From contig NZ_JAIWJX010000002.1 in NCBI RefSeq assembly GCF_023149135.1, positions 4,092,001 through 4,156,000 of the forward strand: a stretch of 64,000 nucleotides of DNA, read 5' to 3'. The DNA is from Fictibacillus marinisediminis. GTDB taxonomy: Bacteria > Bacillota > Bacilli > Bacillales > Fictibacillaceae. Every line of letters starts with the position of its first letter. Position 1 is the first letter of the stretch. Below are positions 8,461 through 17,111 of the stretch, piece after piece. The position numbers were made by a program, and so were the translations under genes. Below the pieces are notes generated by a model that saw only the letters and a program-made list of their open reading frames with translations, was not told the DNA's origin and ran no database searches.

Positions 8461-8952
8461 AATCTCATGCCGTTCTGCCCGGCTTCTAAGCTTCAATAGA
8501 GCTTGCTTTCTCCATGATTTTACGGCGTGTATGCTCACTCCCTCTTCCTCTGCAATTTCCGCTTCTTTCATCTGGAGAAAAATCTTTTTAACCACCCATT
8601 TCCGCTGGTTCAGGGTCAGATCTGACAGATACATCTCCAATATTTCATTTTCAATGGGAAGAACGCCTCCTTCAAACGGTATGGTTCCTGTAAGCTCCAA
8701 GCTGAAACCGATATGCACGGCTTTATATTTGGCTTCCTTTTTTAATTGCTCGAGCATTTTTCCTCTAACCGTTCGATAGGCAAACGGACCAAAGTCTCCT
8801 TTATTTTGGTCAAACCGTTTGAATGCTTCCCAAAGACCAATAAGTCCTACTTGGTAATACTCATCGTAACGCCCGGTAACACCAAGGGACAGGATTTGCG
8901 ATTTAATCAAGGGATCGAACTGAAGAGAGAGATTTTCGAAACTGGTCTTCAA
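8446..8952 (-). CDS. Small sigma-70-family RNA polymerase sigma factor
   Basis: A 168-residue sigma factor. Region 2 is recognisable (DEYYQVGLIGLWEAFKRFDQNKGDFGPFAYRTVRGKM, about residues 30-67), and region 4 is a helix-turn-helix (KEAEIAEEEGVSIHAVKSWRKQALLKLRS, about residues 128-156). No region 1 or 3 is present. It is divergent from three small genes (DUF1659, DUF2922, YvrJ). In B. subtilis yvrJ is linked to the two-part sigma factor SigO/RsoA (YvrI/YvrHa), so this may be a one-chain counterpart that transcribes the small genes. No anti-sigma gene is adjacent. Its last codons are formed by a unit of repeat array B, which suggests the array has altered the C terminus. Confidence 0.8.
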   Translation of the reverse strand: MKTSFENLSLQFDPLIKSQILSLGVTGRYDEYYQVGLIGLWEAFKRFDQNKGDFGPFAYRTVRGKMLEQLKKEAKYKAVHIGFSLELTGTIPFEGGVLPIENEILEMYLSDLTLNQRKWVVKKIFLQMKEAEIAEEEGVSIHAVKSWRKQALLKLRSRAERHEIYPRK

Positions 8953-9214
8953 CTTATTTCATCCTTTAAAGAAGACACGTGTCTTACGCTTTATTCCGCC
9001 GGTAATTTAAAGATAAAGCTCCGTTCTCAGACTGTCATATGATCAAAAGGGCAAAACCGTACGGGTAAAAGGGTTGAAAAAGATGTTTTCGTTAGGGGTA
9101 ATTGAGGCTTTCAAGGGTTCTTGATTAGGGGGTTGGTTATTTTCATTTATTTTTTATAGAGATGCCTCTTTTTTCACGGAACTTGCTACTTATAGGTGAA
9201 AGGAGGTGATGGAC

Positions 9215-9430
9215 ATGGCAACCACAGCAATCCAGGATACACAGCTTCGCATGGTGTTTGATGCAGGAATGGATGGCGATAAGCAGCTGTTCAAAAACAA
9301 AAATTTTACCAACGTAAAAACCTCTGCTTCGGCTGATCAGCTTTATGCGGTAGCAAACGCTCTTTCCCCTCTTCAGCAGCTGCCATTAATTTCTGTTGAA
9401 CGCAATGACTCACACAGCATTTATGCGTAA
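9215..9430 (+). CDS. DUF1659 family small protein
   Basis: A 71-residue protein of the DUF1659 family, of unknown function. It is soluble, without signal peptide or membrane segment: ATTAIQDTQLRMVFDAGMDG at the start, a lysine-rich middle (KQLFKNKNFTNVKTSAS), and a C-terminal segment with LSPLQQLPLISVERNDS. The start is the ATG six bases after AAAGGAGGTG; GTG and ATG codons just upstream lie inside that ribosome site. It begins a set of three small genes (spacing 48 and 72 bases) that recur together in Bacillaceae, here divergent from a sigma factor gene. The 262-base divergent gap presumably holds the promoters. Confidence 0.85.
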   Translation: MATTAIQDTQLRMVFDAGMDGDKQLFKNKNFTNVKTSASADQLYAVANALSPLQQLPLISVERNDSHSIYA

Positions 9431-9478
9431 AAGACTATGAAAAATCAGGCATGATTCTATGGAAAGGAGGATACTAAT

Positions 9479-9697
9479 ATGGCTAAAACGTTGGAATTGC
9501 AGTTCCTAAACGAACAGGACAAGACAGTAACGATTTCCCTTGATGCTCCGAAAGAACCAGTGGATCCGGCCGCTGTCAAAGCCGCCATGGATACCATCAT
9601 CGCCCAGAACATCTTCGTTTCGAACGGCGGAGATTATGTGAAAAAGAAGGGCGCCCGCATCACGGACCGTACTTTAAGCGATATCGTTCTTCCATAA
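9479..9697 (+). CDS. DUF2922 family small protein
   Basis: A 72-residue protein of the DUF2922 family, of unknown function. The pattern KTLELQFLNEQDKTVTISLDAPKEPVDP, then VKAAMDTIIAQNIF and KKGARITDRTLSDIVLP, is typical of the whole family length. It is predicted soluble and beta-rich. Start ATG follows GGAAAGGAGG by eight bases. It lies between the DUF1659 and YvrJ genes. After its stop codon CCCCAA and TTGGGG (9717-9743) pair into a hairpin without a U tract, possibly a processing site before yvrJ. Confidence 0.85.
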   Translation: MAKTLELQFLNEQDKTVTISLDAPKEPVDPAAVKAAMDTIIAQNIFVSNGGDYVKKKGARITDRTLSDIVLP

Positions 9698-9769
9698 CAG
9701 CGAAGTATGAACAAACCCCAATCGGCCGTCTTGCTGGTTGGGGTATCCTGCTTAAAGGAGGTTAATGAA

Positions 9770-9907
9770 ATGGAATCGTGGCTCTCTTTCGTAAGCGATG
9801 TTGGCTTTCCAGTGGTGGTGACGCTGTATCTTCTGCACCGGATCGAAGGCAAATTGGATACACTGAACCACTCCATCCTGTCCCTGGCCGAACGAATGCA
9901 AAGATAG
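9770..9907 (+). CDS. yvrJ: YvrJ family small membrane protein
   Basis: A 45-residue YvrJ-family protein with one N-terminal membrane segment (WLSFVSDVGFPVVVTLYLLHRIEGKLDTL) and a short charged tail. The motif DVGFPVVVTLYLLHRIE is the family signature. The correct start is the ATG nine bases after AAAGGAGG; the longer open frame from 9707 is not preceded by a ribosome site. The function is unknown. In B. subtilis the family gene sits beside the SigO/RsoA sigma genes, and here it follows DUF1659 and DUF2922 in a small operon next to a sigma gene. Confidence 0.85.
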   Translation: MESWLSFVSDVGFPVVVTLYLLHRIEGKLDTLNHSILSLAERMQR

Positions 9908-9910
9908 CAA

Positions 9911-9950
9911 AAAAAGCCTTGTCCTCCTGATATGGAGAGCAAGGCTTTTA
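9911..9950. terminator. Bidirectional terminator (yvrJ / ROK kinase)
   Basis: AAAAAGCCTTG and CAAGGCTTTT pair around an 18-base loop between two convergent genes. Each strand ends in an A or T run, so it can serve both. Confidence 0.85.
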
Positions 9951-10826
9951 TTATTGCTGAAGAGTTTTGGCAAGGGCAATTGCACCGCACAGTCCGGCAT
10001 TGTCGCCCAGCCCCGGCGGTACAATAAAGTCTTGAATGTTTTCCTCGGTAAGCTGCGGATGCTGTACATAGCCGTTGAGCGTATCCAGCACTTTTTTGCG
10101 GATGAGAGGAAAAAGCTGTTCCTGCTTCATCACGCCTCCGCCAAGAACCATCTTTTTCGGAGAAAGAATAAGAATGTAATTTACAAGAGCCTGGGAGAGA
10201 TAGTGGGCCTGATATTCCCAGACTTTTTCGTTGCCTGCAAGCTCGATGCCCTTTTGGCCCCATCTCTTTTCAAGAGCCGGCCCTGCCGCCATTCCTTCCA
10301 AACAGTCTTTGTGGTACGGACAGCTACCTTCAAAATGATCTTCGGGATGGCGTCTCACTAAGATGTGTCCCATCTCGGGGTGAGTCAAACCGTGAAGCAG
10401 CCTGCTCTCCGTGATGGCTCCGACTCCAATGCCCGTTCCGACGGTCATGTAAATGCAGGAGTCCAAGCCTTTCGCTGCTCCCCATTCCAGTTCACCGAAC
10501 GCGGCTGCGTTCACATCCGTATCAAACGCCACCGGAACGTGGATGTGCTTCTGAATTTCTCCGACCAGGTCGTACTGTGCCCAATGCGGTTTTGGAGTAC
10601 TTGTGATGTAGCCATATGTTTCGCTGTTCTTGTCCAGGTCAACAGGTCCGAACGATCCGATGCCCATCGCACTGATCTCTTTATCGCGGAAAAAACCAAC
10701 CACCTGGCCGATCGTTTCTTCAGGAGTGGTTGTCGGTATGCTGATCCTCTCAAAAACCACTCCGTTTTCATCACCGATACCGCAAATAAACTTCGTGCCT
10801 CCCGCCTCTATCGCTCCGAGTCTCAT
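9951..10826 (-). CDS. ROK-family sugar kinase (fructokinase-like)
   Basis: A 291-residue ROK kinase that phosphorylates a hexose with ATP. The ATP-binding LGAIEAGGTKF opens the protein. FDTDVNAAAFGELEWGA (about residue 115) carries the catalytic aspartate, and GTGIGVGAI follows. The zinc-binding region HPEMGHILVRRHPEDHFEGSCPYHKDCLEG (near residues 150-180) has the H-C-H-C arrangement of bacterial fructokinases. I choose the ATG seven bases after AGAGGAGG; the frame extends 15 codons upstream but only into a repeat element. It lies next to manA, which interconverts mannose-6- and fructose-6-phosphate, so fructose (or mannose) is the likely substrate. A nested-palindrome repeat separates the two. 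Confidence 0.85.
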   Translation of the reverse strand: MRLGAIEAGGTKFICGIGDENGVVFERISIPTTTPEETIGQVVGFFRDKEISAMGIGSFGPVDLDKNSETYGYITSTPKPHWAQYDLVGEIQKHIHVPVAFDTDVNAAAFGELEWGAAKGLDSCIYMTVGTGIGVGAITESRLLHGLTHPEMGHILVRRHPEDHFEGSCPYHKDCLEGMAAGPALEKRWGQKGIELAGNEKVWEYQAHYLSQALVNYILILSPKKMVLGGGVMKQEQLFPLIRKKVLDTLNGYVQHPQLTEENIQDFIVPPGLGDNAGLCGAIALAKTLQQ

Positions 10827-10859
10827 TCCATTTCCTCCTCTTTTTGGGGCCATCTTATT

Positions 10860-10948
10860 GGTGCCAGGCACCGCTTTTTGACAATTATGTAAGAGAGGGT
10901 GCCAGGCACCGGCCGTTACACACTTGTGTAATGGAGGTGCCTGACACC
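10860..10948. repeat. Nested-palindrome repeat, copy 2 (compound)
   Basis: Three arms rather than two: GGTGCCAGGCACC at 10860 and 10898 and the variant GGTGCCTGACACC at 10936. The first interval has core TTTTTGACAATTATGTAA, the second TTACACACTTGTGTAA. It looks like two elements sharing an arm. It follows the manA stop codon by 10 bases. Confidence 0.85.
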
Positions 10949-10958
10949 CTGTTAATTC

Positions 10959-11912
10959 TTAGCTGCTGTGTGATGTTATGAAAGATGCGTTTCCTTTAAG
11001 AGAGAATTTCTTTACGGTAGAAGGAACGATGAAATGGTCACCCTTCTTGAACGAAGATGTCCCATTTTGCGTTTCGATCTCCCCTTCTCCGTCAAGTACG
11101 CTGACTAGAAGATACATAGGGTTCTCCAGGGCCTGCGCTGTGCCGTTCAATGCCCAGTGGTAAACGGTAAAATAGGATTCTTTGATCAGTTTTTTCACTG
11201 TCAGATCTCCCTGTTTGTTTTCAACGGGCTGGAAGTGGGCGTCCTCATGGGGAATCATCGCCACTTCAATTGATTGCTTAATATGAAGATCTCTTGTGTT
11301 GCCTTGATCGTCTTTACGGTCATAATCGTAAACTCTGTATGTTACGTCAGAGCTCTGCTGGGTTTCAAGGATCATCGTCCCTGCCCCGATGGCATGAATG
11401 GTGCCGTTCGGAACATACACGAAGTCACCCGGCTGTATTTTTATTTTACGGAGAAGCTTGTCCCACTGCCCGTTGTCTACCATCGCCTGAAACTCATCCT
11501 TGGATTTTGCATGATGGCCGTAAACGAGCTCGGATTCTTCCTCGCAATCTATGATATACCAGCATTCGGTTTTTCCAAACGCCTCATGCTCTACTCGCTG
11601 TGCATATTCATCATCTGGATGCACCTGAACAGAAAGGTCTGTTTTTGCATCCAAAATTTTAACGAGCAGCGGAAAGTCGTCACCTTCCTGACCGGCAAAA
11701 AGCCCCCTGTGCTTTTGCCACGCCTCGTCCAGTGTCAAACCTTTAAGCGGACCATTCAATATGGTGCTCGGACCGTTCGTATGAGCAGAAATCCCCCAGC
11801 ATTCACCCGTCGTCTCTGACGGAATCTGATAGCCGAAAGTCTCTCTTAGCTTTGTTCCTCCCCATATTCGGTCTTTAAATACCGGCTGCAAAAAAATCGG
11901 TTCCGCGTACAT
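10959..11912 (-). CDS. manA: Mannose-6-phosphate isomerase, class I
   Basis: A 317-residue type I phosphomannose isomerase, a cupin metalloenzyme interconverting mannose-6-phosphate and fructose-6-phosphate. The opening PIFLQPVFKDRIWGGTKL is typical. The zinc ligands are in SVQVHPDDEYA (about residue 97), KTECWYII (about residue 115) and NGTIHAIGAG (about residue 173). A second cupin half ends at FKKGDHFIVPSTV. Start ATG follows GAGGGGATG. It lies upstream of, and in the same direction as, the ROK kinase gene but is separated from it by a compound hairpin repeat, so the two may be only partly co-transcribed. Confidence 0.92.
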   Translation of the reverse strand: MYAEPIFLQPVFKDRIWGGTKLRETFGYQIPSETTGECWGISAHTNGPSTILNGPLKGLTLDEAWQKHRGLFAGQEGDDFPLLVKILDAKTDLSVQVHPDDEYAQRVEHEAFGKTECWYIIDCEEESELVYGHHAKSKDEFQAMVDNGQWDKLLRKIKIQPGDFVYVPNGTIHAIGAGTMILETQQSSDVTYRVYDYDRKDDQGNTRDLHIKQSIEVAMIPHEDAHFQPVENKQGDLTVKKLIKESYFTVYHWALNGTAQALENPMYLLVSVLDGEGEIETQNGTSSFKKGDHFIVPSTVKKFSLKGNASFITSHSS

Positions 11913-12032
11913 ACCAACATCCCCTCATAGTTTCATCCAATACAATAGATACAGCTTCTATTTTACATTATTCCTGGGGGATAGTGAAACGTAGAGAGGA
12001 GGATTATCTATGGAAAATAAACACATTGCTGC

Positions 12033-12602
12033 TTAGTTTTGATAGAGGGTCACCCGCGGCCAAACAGCAGTCCAATCTTTCTTTCGCAAGCGTTGTTCAT
12101 AAATGGCGTAAAGGTCCCTTGTTTCTTTAAAAAGTTGGGTGGGCCTCACTTCCATGGCGAGCACATCTTCCATTCCGCAGGGAGCTGTTAAAAAGAGCCG
12201 ATCCTGTTCGTCCAGTTTCGCTCCCAGAGCCGTTGGCGTTTCAGGGAATTTAGAAATAGCGTCCTCTGAAGAAACGTACGGCTGCAGATTATTGATCACA
12301 TGCATCCTCGCCTGGTTTTTCACGGACCAGGGAACTTCCGGCATAAGCATTCTTAGCCTATCCTCGAGTATTTTTTCTTCACTTTCTTTCGGTTGTTTCG
12401 GGTCAAAATAAATGACATCCACATCTTGAATGGGTGTCTTTTTTTCAAATCCATGAAGTGCATCCCAAATCGCTGAACGGATCGCTCCCGCACATACCCA
12501 CCAATCGGGCAGCTGCAGCGTCTTGACCGCTTTTAATATCTCCATCAACCATGGATCATTTTCAAGAAAACGCTCGACATCTTTCTGATTTCTAAGGCTC
12601 AT
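12033..12602 (-). CDS. Nucleotidyltransferase-fold family protein (DUF925)
   Basis: A 189-residue protein of the nucleotidyltransferase family PF06042 (DUF925, YjoB/YtfN-type names in genomes). The core reads LPDWWVCAGAIRSAIWDALHG (about residue 42) followed by DVDVIYFDP (about residue 72), the hD-x-hD pair expected for metal binding in the nucleotidyltransferase fold. The middle holds EVPWSVKNQARMH and the C terminus ETRDLYAIYEQRLRKKDW. Two adjacent ATG codons follow AAGGAGAG; I use the second, which gives 7-base spacing. The substrate is unknown, and no operon partner is evident. Confidence 0.8.
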   Translation of the reverse strand: MSLRNQKDVERFLENDPWLMEILKAVKTLQLPDWWVCAGAIRSAIWDALHGFEKKTPIQDVDVIYFDPKQPKESEEKILEDRLRMLMPEVPWSVKNQARMHVINNLQPYVSSEDAISKFPETPTALGAKLDEQDRLFLTAPCGMEDVLAMEVRPTQLFKETRDLYAIYEQRLRKKDWTAVWPRVTLYQN

Positions 12603-12657
12603 CATTTCTCTCCTTTTTAGACATGAAAAAAGCAACGGCGGTTTTGGCTCCGATGCT

Positions 12658-14282
12658 TTATTTCACTTGTGTTATCGTCAGTTTATAGCTTTGCGTACTC
12701 CAATGATTGTTTTCTTCGTAAATTTGCAGATAGGATGTTCCAGGTAACACGGTATACGTAAAGGACTCAGTGCCGTTCAATCCTCTGTCGTTTGTCCTTC
12801 TGGCATCAGCAGGCTCTCCCTTAATGGTATGATCCATCCAGACTGTGCCGTCCATTCCGGAAACTCCACTCAGTTCCGCCTTTACCGTCATTTTTTTGGT
12901 TGAGGAAAATTTAAACCAGTCACTGTCCATTGGCATATGATAGCGGTCGCTGTATGTCTTGCCCAGCTTGATTGATTTTGCCTTTCCCCTGCTGTTGCCT
13001 GCGTCTGCAGTGATTTTTGGAAGCTTATCAGAGAGCGCTCTGTCAGCTCTTGGCCTTCCATAGCCAGCAACGATGTTCCAATAATCTTTATAAGCAGGCA
13101 GCCTGGTTGCGTTCTTTTCTAGCAAATATTCGATTTGACAGGGCGAATAATCCGGATATTTGCTTAATAGAAGTGAAGCCACTCCACTAACTGCAGGGCA
13201 GAGAATGACGTCCCGTTGACCGATTCAAATGATCCGGTTCGATTGGTGGTCCAGATATTCTCTCCCGGCGCGGTAAGATCAAGCCGCGGTCCATAGTTCG
13301 AAAAATCGGAGACACGATCTTTTTCATTGGTAGATCCAACCGCTAGTACTTCTGGGTAGGCAGCGGGATAACTGACCTTCATATGCTCGTTTCCTGACGC
13401 CGCAATCACTAGGATTCCTTTGGAGTATGCGGTTAAAATCATTTCATATACAAACTGGCTGTAATTTGTGCTCCCCATGCTGATGTTGATGATATCCGGT
13501 TTTTGGCTGATGGCGTACTTCAGCCCATCTAAAAAGTCAAACAGTGTTGCTCCTGTTGTGCTGCCGATTCTAATTGGCAGTATCTTTGCGCAAGGGTTGA
13601 TGCCTGCCACTCCGGTAAGATTGTTGCTTTTGGCAGCAATGACACCGGACACCTTGGTGCCATGGCCGTGCCTATCCATCGGATCAGCATCTTTTTCAAG
13701 TGTATCGTAGCCTGTTAATGTCTGTCCTTTCAGATCAGGATGCCGGTAGTTTACGCCTGAATCCAATACAGCGACGGTCACTTTTGAATGTTTTTTTGCT
13801 GTCTGAAGGTTGTCCCAGGCCCGCGGCATCCCCATTCTTGGCAGTGACCATTGTCTGGCATAGAGCTTGTCATTCGGCTTAGAAAATGCTGTGAGAGTAA
13901 AATTCGGTTCAGCGGTTTCTACCAATGAAGAATTGCGTATCCTTTCCAATACTGCCTGATAGTTAGCTGTATGCGGCAGCTCGATCGTATATATATTTTC
14001 CTTCTGCAAGATGGCAGATTTGTTCTTGATTCTGTAGCTTTTCGCAAGCGCAGCAGCAAACTGTCTATTTTTTAATTTAACGATAATCTGGCGGTCGTGA
14101 ATGCCGGTTGTTTCATTGTCTGCAGCTGACAGAAAGGCGGAAGTCCTGTTTTCCTTTGAAAATGAACTGAGTTTGCGGTCCAGCATTTCCTGGTCATAGG
14201 CTTCAGCAGAAATTGAAAAAAGCAGCAATAGCAATACTGCCAGCAGGACCGATGCCAGCGTCTTCTTTAACTTATTTTTCAT
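12658..14282 (-). pseudogene. Secreted subtilisin-like (S8) protease, frameshifted
   Basis: Two frames form one subtilase of roughly 540 residues. The 5' part (13164-14282) has a signal peptide (MKNKLKKTLASVLLAVLLLLL), an inhibitor-like propeptide, the catalytic Asp in VLDSGVNYRHPDLKG and His in DRHGHGTKVSGV, and ends just after the Ser motif NGTSFSA. The 3' part (12658-13182) continues VASLLLSKYPDYSPCQIEYLLEKNATRL and has a C-terminal beta-sandwich resembling a PPC domain (DSDWFKFSSTKKM..FTYTVLPGTSYLQIYE). Adding one base to the GGG run at 13196-13198 (plus strand) restores NGTSFSAPAVSGVASLL. It is therefore one base from intact: either a recent null allele or a homopolymer error. Start ATG follows a GGAGG site. 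Confidence 0.85.
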
Positions 14283-14372
14283 TGTCCCTCCGTGCAAAAA
14301 TATGTAAATCCACCTATAATTTTACCTTATTTTAGCAATGTGGCAAGAGGCAATGCCAGTGCCAATAATGTC

Positions 14373-14422
14373 GGTGCCAGGCACCGGTGTTACACACATA
14401 TGTAAAGGCGGTGCCTGGCACC
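14373..14422. repeat. Nested-palindrome repeat, copy 3
   Basis: Arms GGTGCCAGGCACC and GGTGCCTGGCACC with core TTACACACATATGTAA. It lies between the subtilase start and the M23 peptidase stop codon, eight bases past the latter. Confidence 0.85.
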
Positions 14423-14430
14423 GCCCCCTC

Positions 14431-14940
14431 TTAGCTCTTATATGTTTTGCTTCCCCAATAAAAGATGCTGTGCCCGTTCCATCTGATTCTCTCGGCCTTC
14501 CCGTTGTATCGTTGTTCGTAATGAAGATGCGCTCCTGTAGAACCTCCCGTACTTCCAACCGCTCCAATCTTTTGGCCCTGCGTAACCTTCTTTCCGACAG
14601 AAACATTTATGGCACTCAAATGCCCGTATAAAGTCTGCCATCCTCCGCCATGATCAATAACAATGTATCTTCCATAACTGCGCTTTCCTAGATTTTTAAC
14701 TTTAACTACTTTTCCAGCAGCTGAAGTGATCACCGTATCTCCCTCATCATACAAACGGTTTAGATCAATGGCATTTTGAGGGTTATGGTTCATTCTCGTT
14801 TGCCCGATCCAAACTTGTCCTGCTGGAAACGGTATCCGGAAAACCGGTGAAGCATCTACCTTCTTAAATGGAGTTTCGAGCAAAACAGCCGCTGTACACA
14901 GCGGAATGATAAAGAAAAGCATTAGTTTTACTTTAGGCAT
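14431..14940 (-). CDS. Secreted M23 (LytM-type) peptidase
   Basis: A 169-residue exported protein with an N-terminal hydrophobic signal segment (VKLMLFFIIPLCTAAVLL) and an M23 domain that cleaves peptidoglycan cross-bridges or stem peptides. The zinc ligands expected for the family are present: a histidine and aspartate in NHNPQNAIDLNRLYDEG (about residues 52-60) and HLHYEQRYNGK (about residue 145). GGGWQTLYGHLSAI supplies the remaining histidine. The full set of residues suggests an active enzyme, unlike SpoIIQ elsewhere in the window. It is small, with no binding domain. It follows panF in the same direction, separated by a hairpin repeat. Confidence 0.82.
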   Translation of the reverse strand: MPKVKLMLFFIIPLCTAAVLLETPFKKVDASPVFRIPFPAGQVWIGQTRMNHNPQNAIDLNRLYDEGDTVITSAAGKVVKVKNLGKRSYGRYIVIDHGGGWQTLYGHLSAINVSVGKKVTQGQKIGAVGSTGGSTGAHLHYEQRYNGKAERIRWNGHSIFYWGSKTYKS

Positions 14941-15060
14941 CTGTTTGGACTCTCCTTTTCAATTTGATGGGGTGTGAATTCACTATGTAATTGGAATTTC
15001 TTCTTTTAGGGTGCAGTAAAATCCAAAAATTACTGATGGGAAAAATGTGTAAAAAAAAAT

Positions 15061-15111
15061 GGTGCCAGGCACCGCGCATTACACACTTGTGTAATGGAGG
15101 TGCCTGACACC
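15061..15111. repeat. Nested-palindrome repeat, copy 4
   Basis: Arms GGTGCCAGGCACC and GGTGCCTGACACC (one change) with core TTACACACTTGTGTAA, seven bases past the panF stop codon. The same arm variant and core are found in copy 2. Confidence 0.85.
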
Positions 15112-15117
15112 AAAATA

Positions 15118-16572
15118 TTAGATGATTCCTTGTTTTACCAAGGATGATTGAGGGCTGTTTTTTGAAACTAAACTCAAAAGAATGTACGCCGCAAGCGAAA
15201 GAACGACCGGCAGAACTACAGTATGCATTCCCCACATATTAGGGGCAAAGGTATCCAGAAGGATGTAGGAAAGTACACCTGTAACGATGGACCCCACTGC
15301 ACCTGCTGCATTTCCTCTCCTCCAATAAAGACCGAGGACGACCGGCCATATGAAAGCTGCTTCCAATCCGCCGAAAGAAAACAGGTTCAGCCAAATCAGC
15401 AAATCTGGAGGATTCAGAGCCATGATGAATACCAGGATTCCGATGATGGCAGTCACTGAAAAACTAAGCCGTTTAATCGATTGCTGGCTGGCTTCCGGTT
15501 TGATGTAATTAATAAAGATATCCTTAACAATCGATGAGCTTACGATCAGCAGGATGGCGTTCACCGTCGACATGACAGCAGCAAGCGGTGCTGCGAGCAC
15601 GATACCCGCAAGCCACCCTGGCAATACTTTCAGTGCGAGCATCGGCATCACCTTATCACCGATATCCACTCCGGGAATAACCACTCGCGCAAACACTCCG
15701 GTCAAATGCATCCCAAGCATGATAAATCCGACAACAAACGTCCCGATGATCATGGCCTGATGCATCGCTTTTGAATTCCTATAGGACATGGCCCGGACAG
15801 AGATCTGCGGTAGGCCGACCACTCCAACCCCTACAAGCAGCCAAAATGAGGAAACATACATCGGCGTCAAAGACTTGTCTGCTCCATAAGGTGAGATCAG
15901 GTTCGGATTTTCAGCAGCAAGCGTTGAGATGATATGAGGAACACCTCCGCCAGCTATAATGGTTCCCGCGAGTATAACGAGCGTGCCGATAAACATGACG
16001 ATTCCCATTAAGGTATCCGTGATTACGACTGCACGAAAGCCGCCAGCTATGACATAAACAAGAACAGAAAACGAAAAAATCAGCAGTGCCACAGGGTAGG
16101 AAACACCAGTGAATGACTCGATGAGCCGGCCGCCGCCTACCCACTGCGCAGCCGTTGCAGAGAACAAGAAGATGCTGATGCTTGCCGCAGAAAAAATAAC
16201 GACCCACTTGTTTTCATAGCGTGCTTTTAGAAAATCAATAAGCGTGACTGCGTCAATCTTTCTGGCGACAATCGCAAACTTTTTCCCCAGAACAGCAAGG
16301 GTAAAATATCCGGTCACAAGCTGCGCCATCGCCAGCAGCACCCATCCAAGGCCGAGCTTATACGCGATGCCGGGCCCGCCAATAAAGCTGCTCGCACTTC
16401 CATATGTCGCTACCATCGTAAGTGCTAGAACGAAGCCGCCGAGGTGCCTTCCTCCCAGGAAATAGTCTTGTAAAAACCCCGAACCACTCTGTACCTGGCG
16501 GGAGGTATAAATTCCGACAACAAACATTCCGATCAAAAAGGCAAGTAAAGGAATGACCACTTCCCAGTTCAT
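15118..16572 (-). CDS. panF: Sodium/pantothenate symporter
   Basis: A 484-residue sodium:solute symporter with about 13 membrane helices. It matches E. coli PanF over its full length (483 residues) and shares its landmarks: SASSFIGGPGIAYKLGLGWVLLAMAQL, KKFAIVARK, FWLLVGVGVVGLPQISVR, AAPLAAVMSTVNAILL and LNLFSFGGLEAAFIWPVVLGLYW. The function is uptake of pantothenate with Na+, for coenzyme A synthesis. Its start overlaps the end of the upstream yhdT-like gene by four bases (ATGA), the same yhdT-panF order as in enterobacteria. A ribosome site GGAGGAGC precedes the start. Confidence 0.92.
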   Translation of the reverse strand: MNWEVVIPLLAFLIGMFVVGIYTSRQVQSGSGFLQDYFLGGRHLGGFVLALTMVATYGSASSFIGGPGIAYKLGLGWVLLAMAQLVTGYFTLAVLGKKFAIVARKIDAVTLIDFLKARYENKWVVIFSAASISIFLFSATAAQWVGGGRLIESFTGVSYPVALLIFSFSVLVYVIAGGFRAVVITDTLMGIVMFIGTLVILAGTIIAGGGVPHIISTLAAENPNLISPYGADKSLTPMYVSSFWLLVGVGVVGLPQISVRAMSYRNSKAMHQAMIIGTFVVGFIMLGMHLTGVFARVVIPGVDIGDKVMPMLALKVLPGWLAGIVLAAPLAAVMSTVNAILLIVSSSIVKDIFINYIKPEASQQSIKRLSFSVTAIIGILVFIMALNPPDLLIWLNLFSFGGLEAAFIWPVVLGLYWRRGNAAGAVGSIVTGVLSYILLDTFAPNMWGMHTVVLPVVLSLAAYILLSLVSKNSPQSSLVKQGII

Positions 16573-16850
16573 CGCTGCTCCTCCTTTAGGTTCTGCCGTT
16601 CAGGTTCATCTTCAAAAGGGACGTCTTTGAAGAAAAATTTGACCATGATGTATACCAAAATAGAAAACACAAAAAAACCGGCGACACAGCTGTAGAAGAA
16701 CCATGCTGGCAAACCCCATATGTAGTGATACTCCCTAACCGGTTTCCCGCCAAGCCCATAGGCAAATGCGTACCACCAGATAAAGTTCAGAACGGCTAGC
16801 CCGATACCCATCAGCGCTTCCCGATTGGATATTTTAAATCGCGGATCCAT
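16569..16850 (-). CDS. yhdT: YhdT family membrane protein (DUF997)
   Basis: A 93-residue protein with two membrane segments (ALMGIGLAVLNFIWWYAFAYGLG and GLPAWFFYSCVAGFFVFSILVYIMV) and a charged C-terminal tail, matching the YhdT/DUF997 family. YhdT genes precede panF in many bacteria, and here the coupling is tight (4-base overlap), so it is presumably an accessory subunit of the pantothenate symporter; this role is inferred from context. I use the ATG eight bases after AAAGGAG instead of the adjacent GTG. It is the first gene of the operon. Confidence 0.85.
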   Translation of the reverse strand: MDPRFKISNREALMGIGLAVLNFIWWYAFAYGLGGKPVREYHYIWGLPAWFFYSCVAGFFVFSILVYIMVKFFFKDVPFEDEPERQNLKEEQR

Positions 16851-17002
16851 CACAACAGCTCCTTTCAGAATCCGTCAGTTTTTGTAGATCAATGTTTCTA
16901 TTATGCCATAAAATAACGTCATTTTCTCGGTGGTGTCTTGTACGTGGTTTCTATGTGGCGCTTCGTGGTGCCCGCTCCGGGTGTCGTGGTGCCAGTTGTC
17001 GT

Positions 17003-17052
17003 GGTGCCAGGCACCACGTTTTGACACTTGTGTAAGAGCGGTGCCTGGCACC
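17003..17052. repeat. Nested-palindrome repeat, copy 5
   Basis: Arms GGTGCCAGGCACC and GGTGCCTGGCACC, with a different core, TTTTGACACTTGTGTAA. It is flanked by decayed fragments: GTGGTGCC at 16965, 16986 and 17001, and GGCACC again at 17060. It follows the CHRD gene stop codon by 59 bases. Confidence 0.8.
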
Positions 17053-17111
17053 AAAAATAGGCACCAAAAATAAAACAGCCTAGCTATTCGAAGCTACGCC
17101 GTTCGTATTCC

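Noticed and set aside
14322..15235. Frames containing CQAPPLH..VTPVPGT-like peptides near repeat copies
   Set aside because: These are translations of the nested-palindrome repeat and recur at every copy in any frame; they are not genes.
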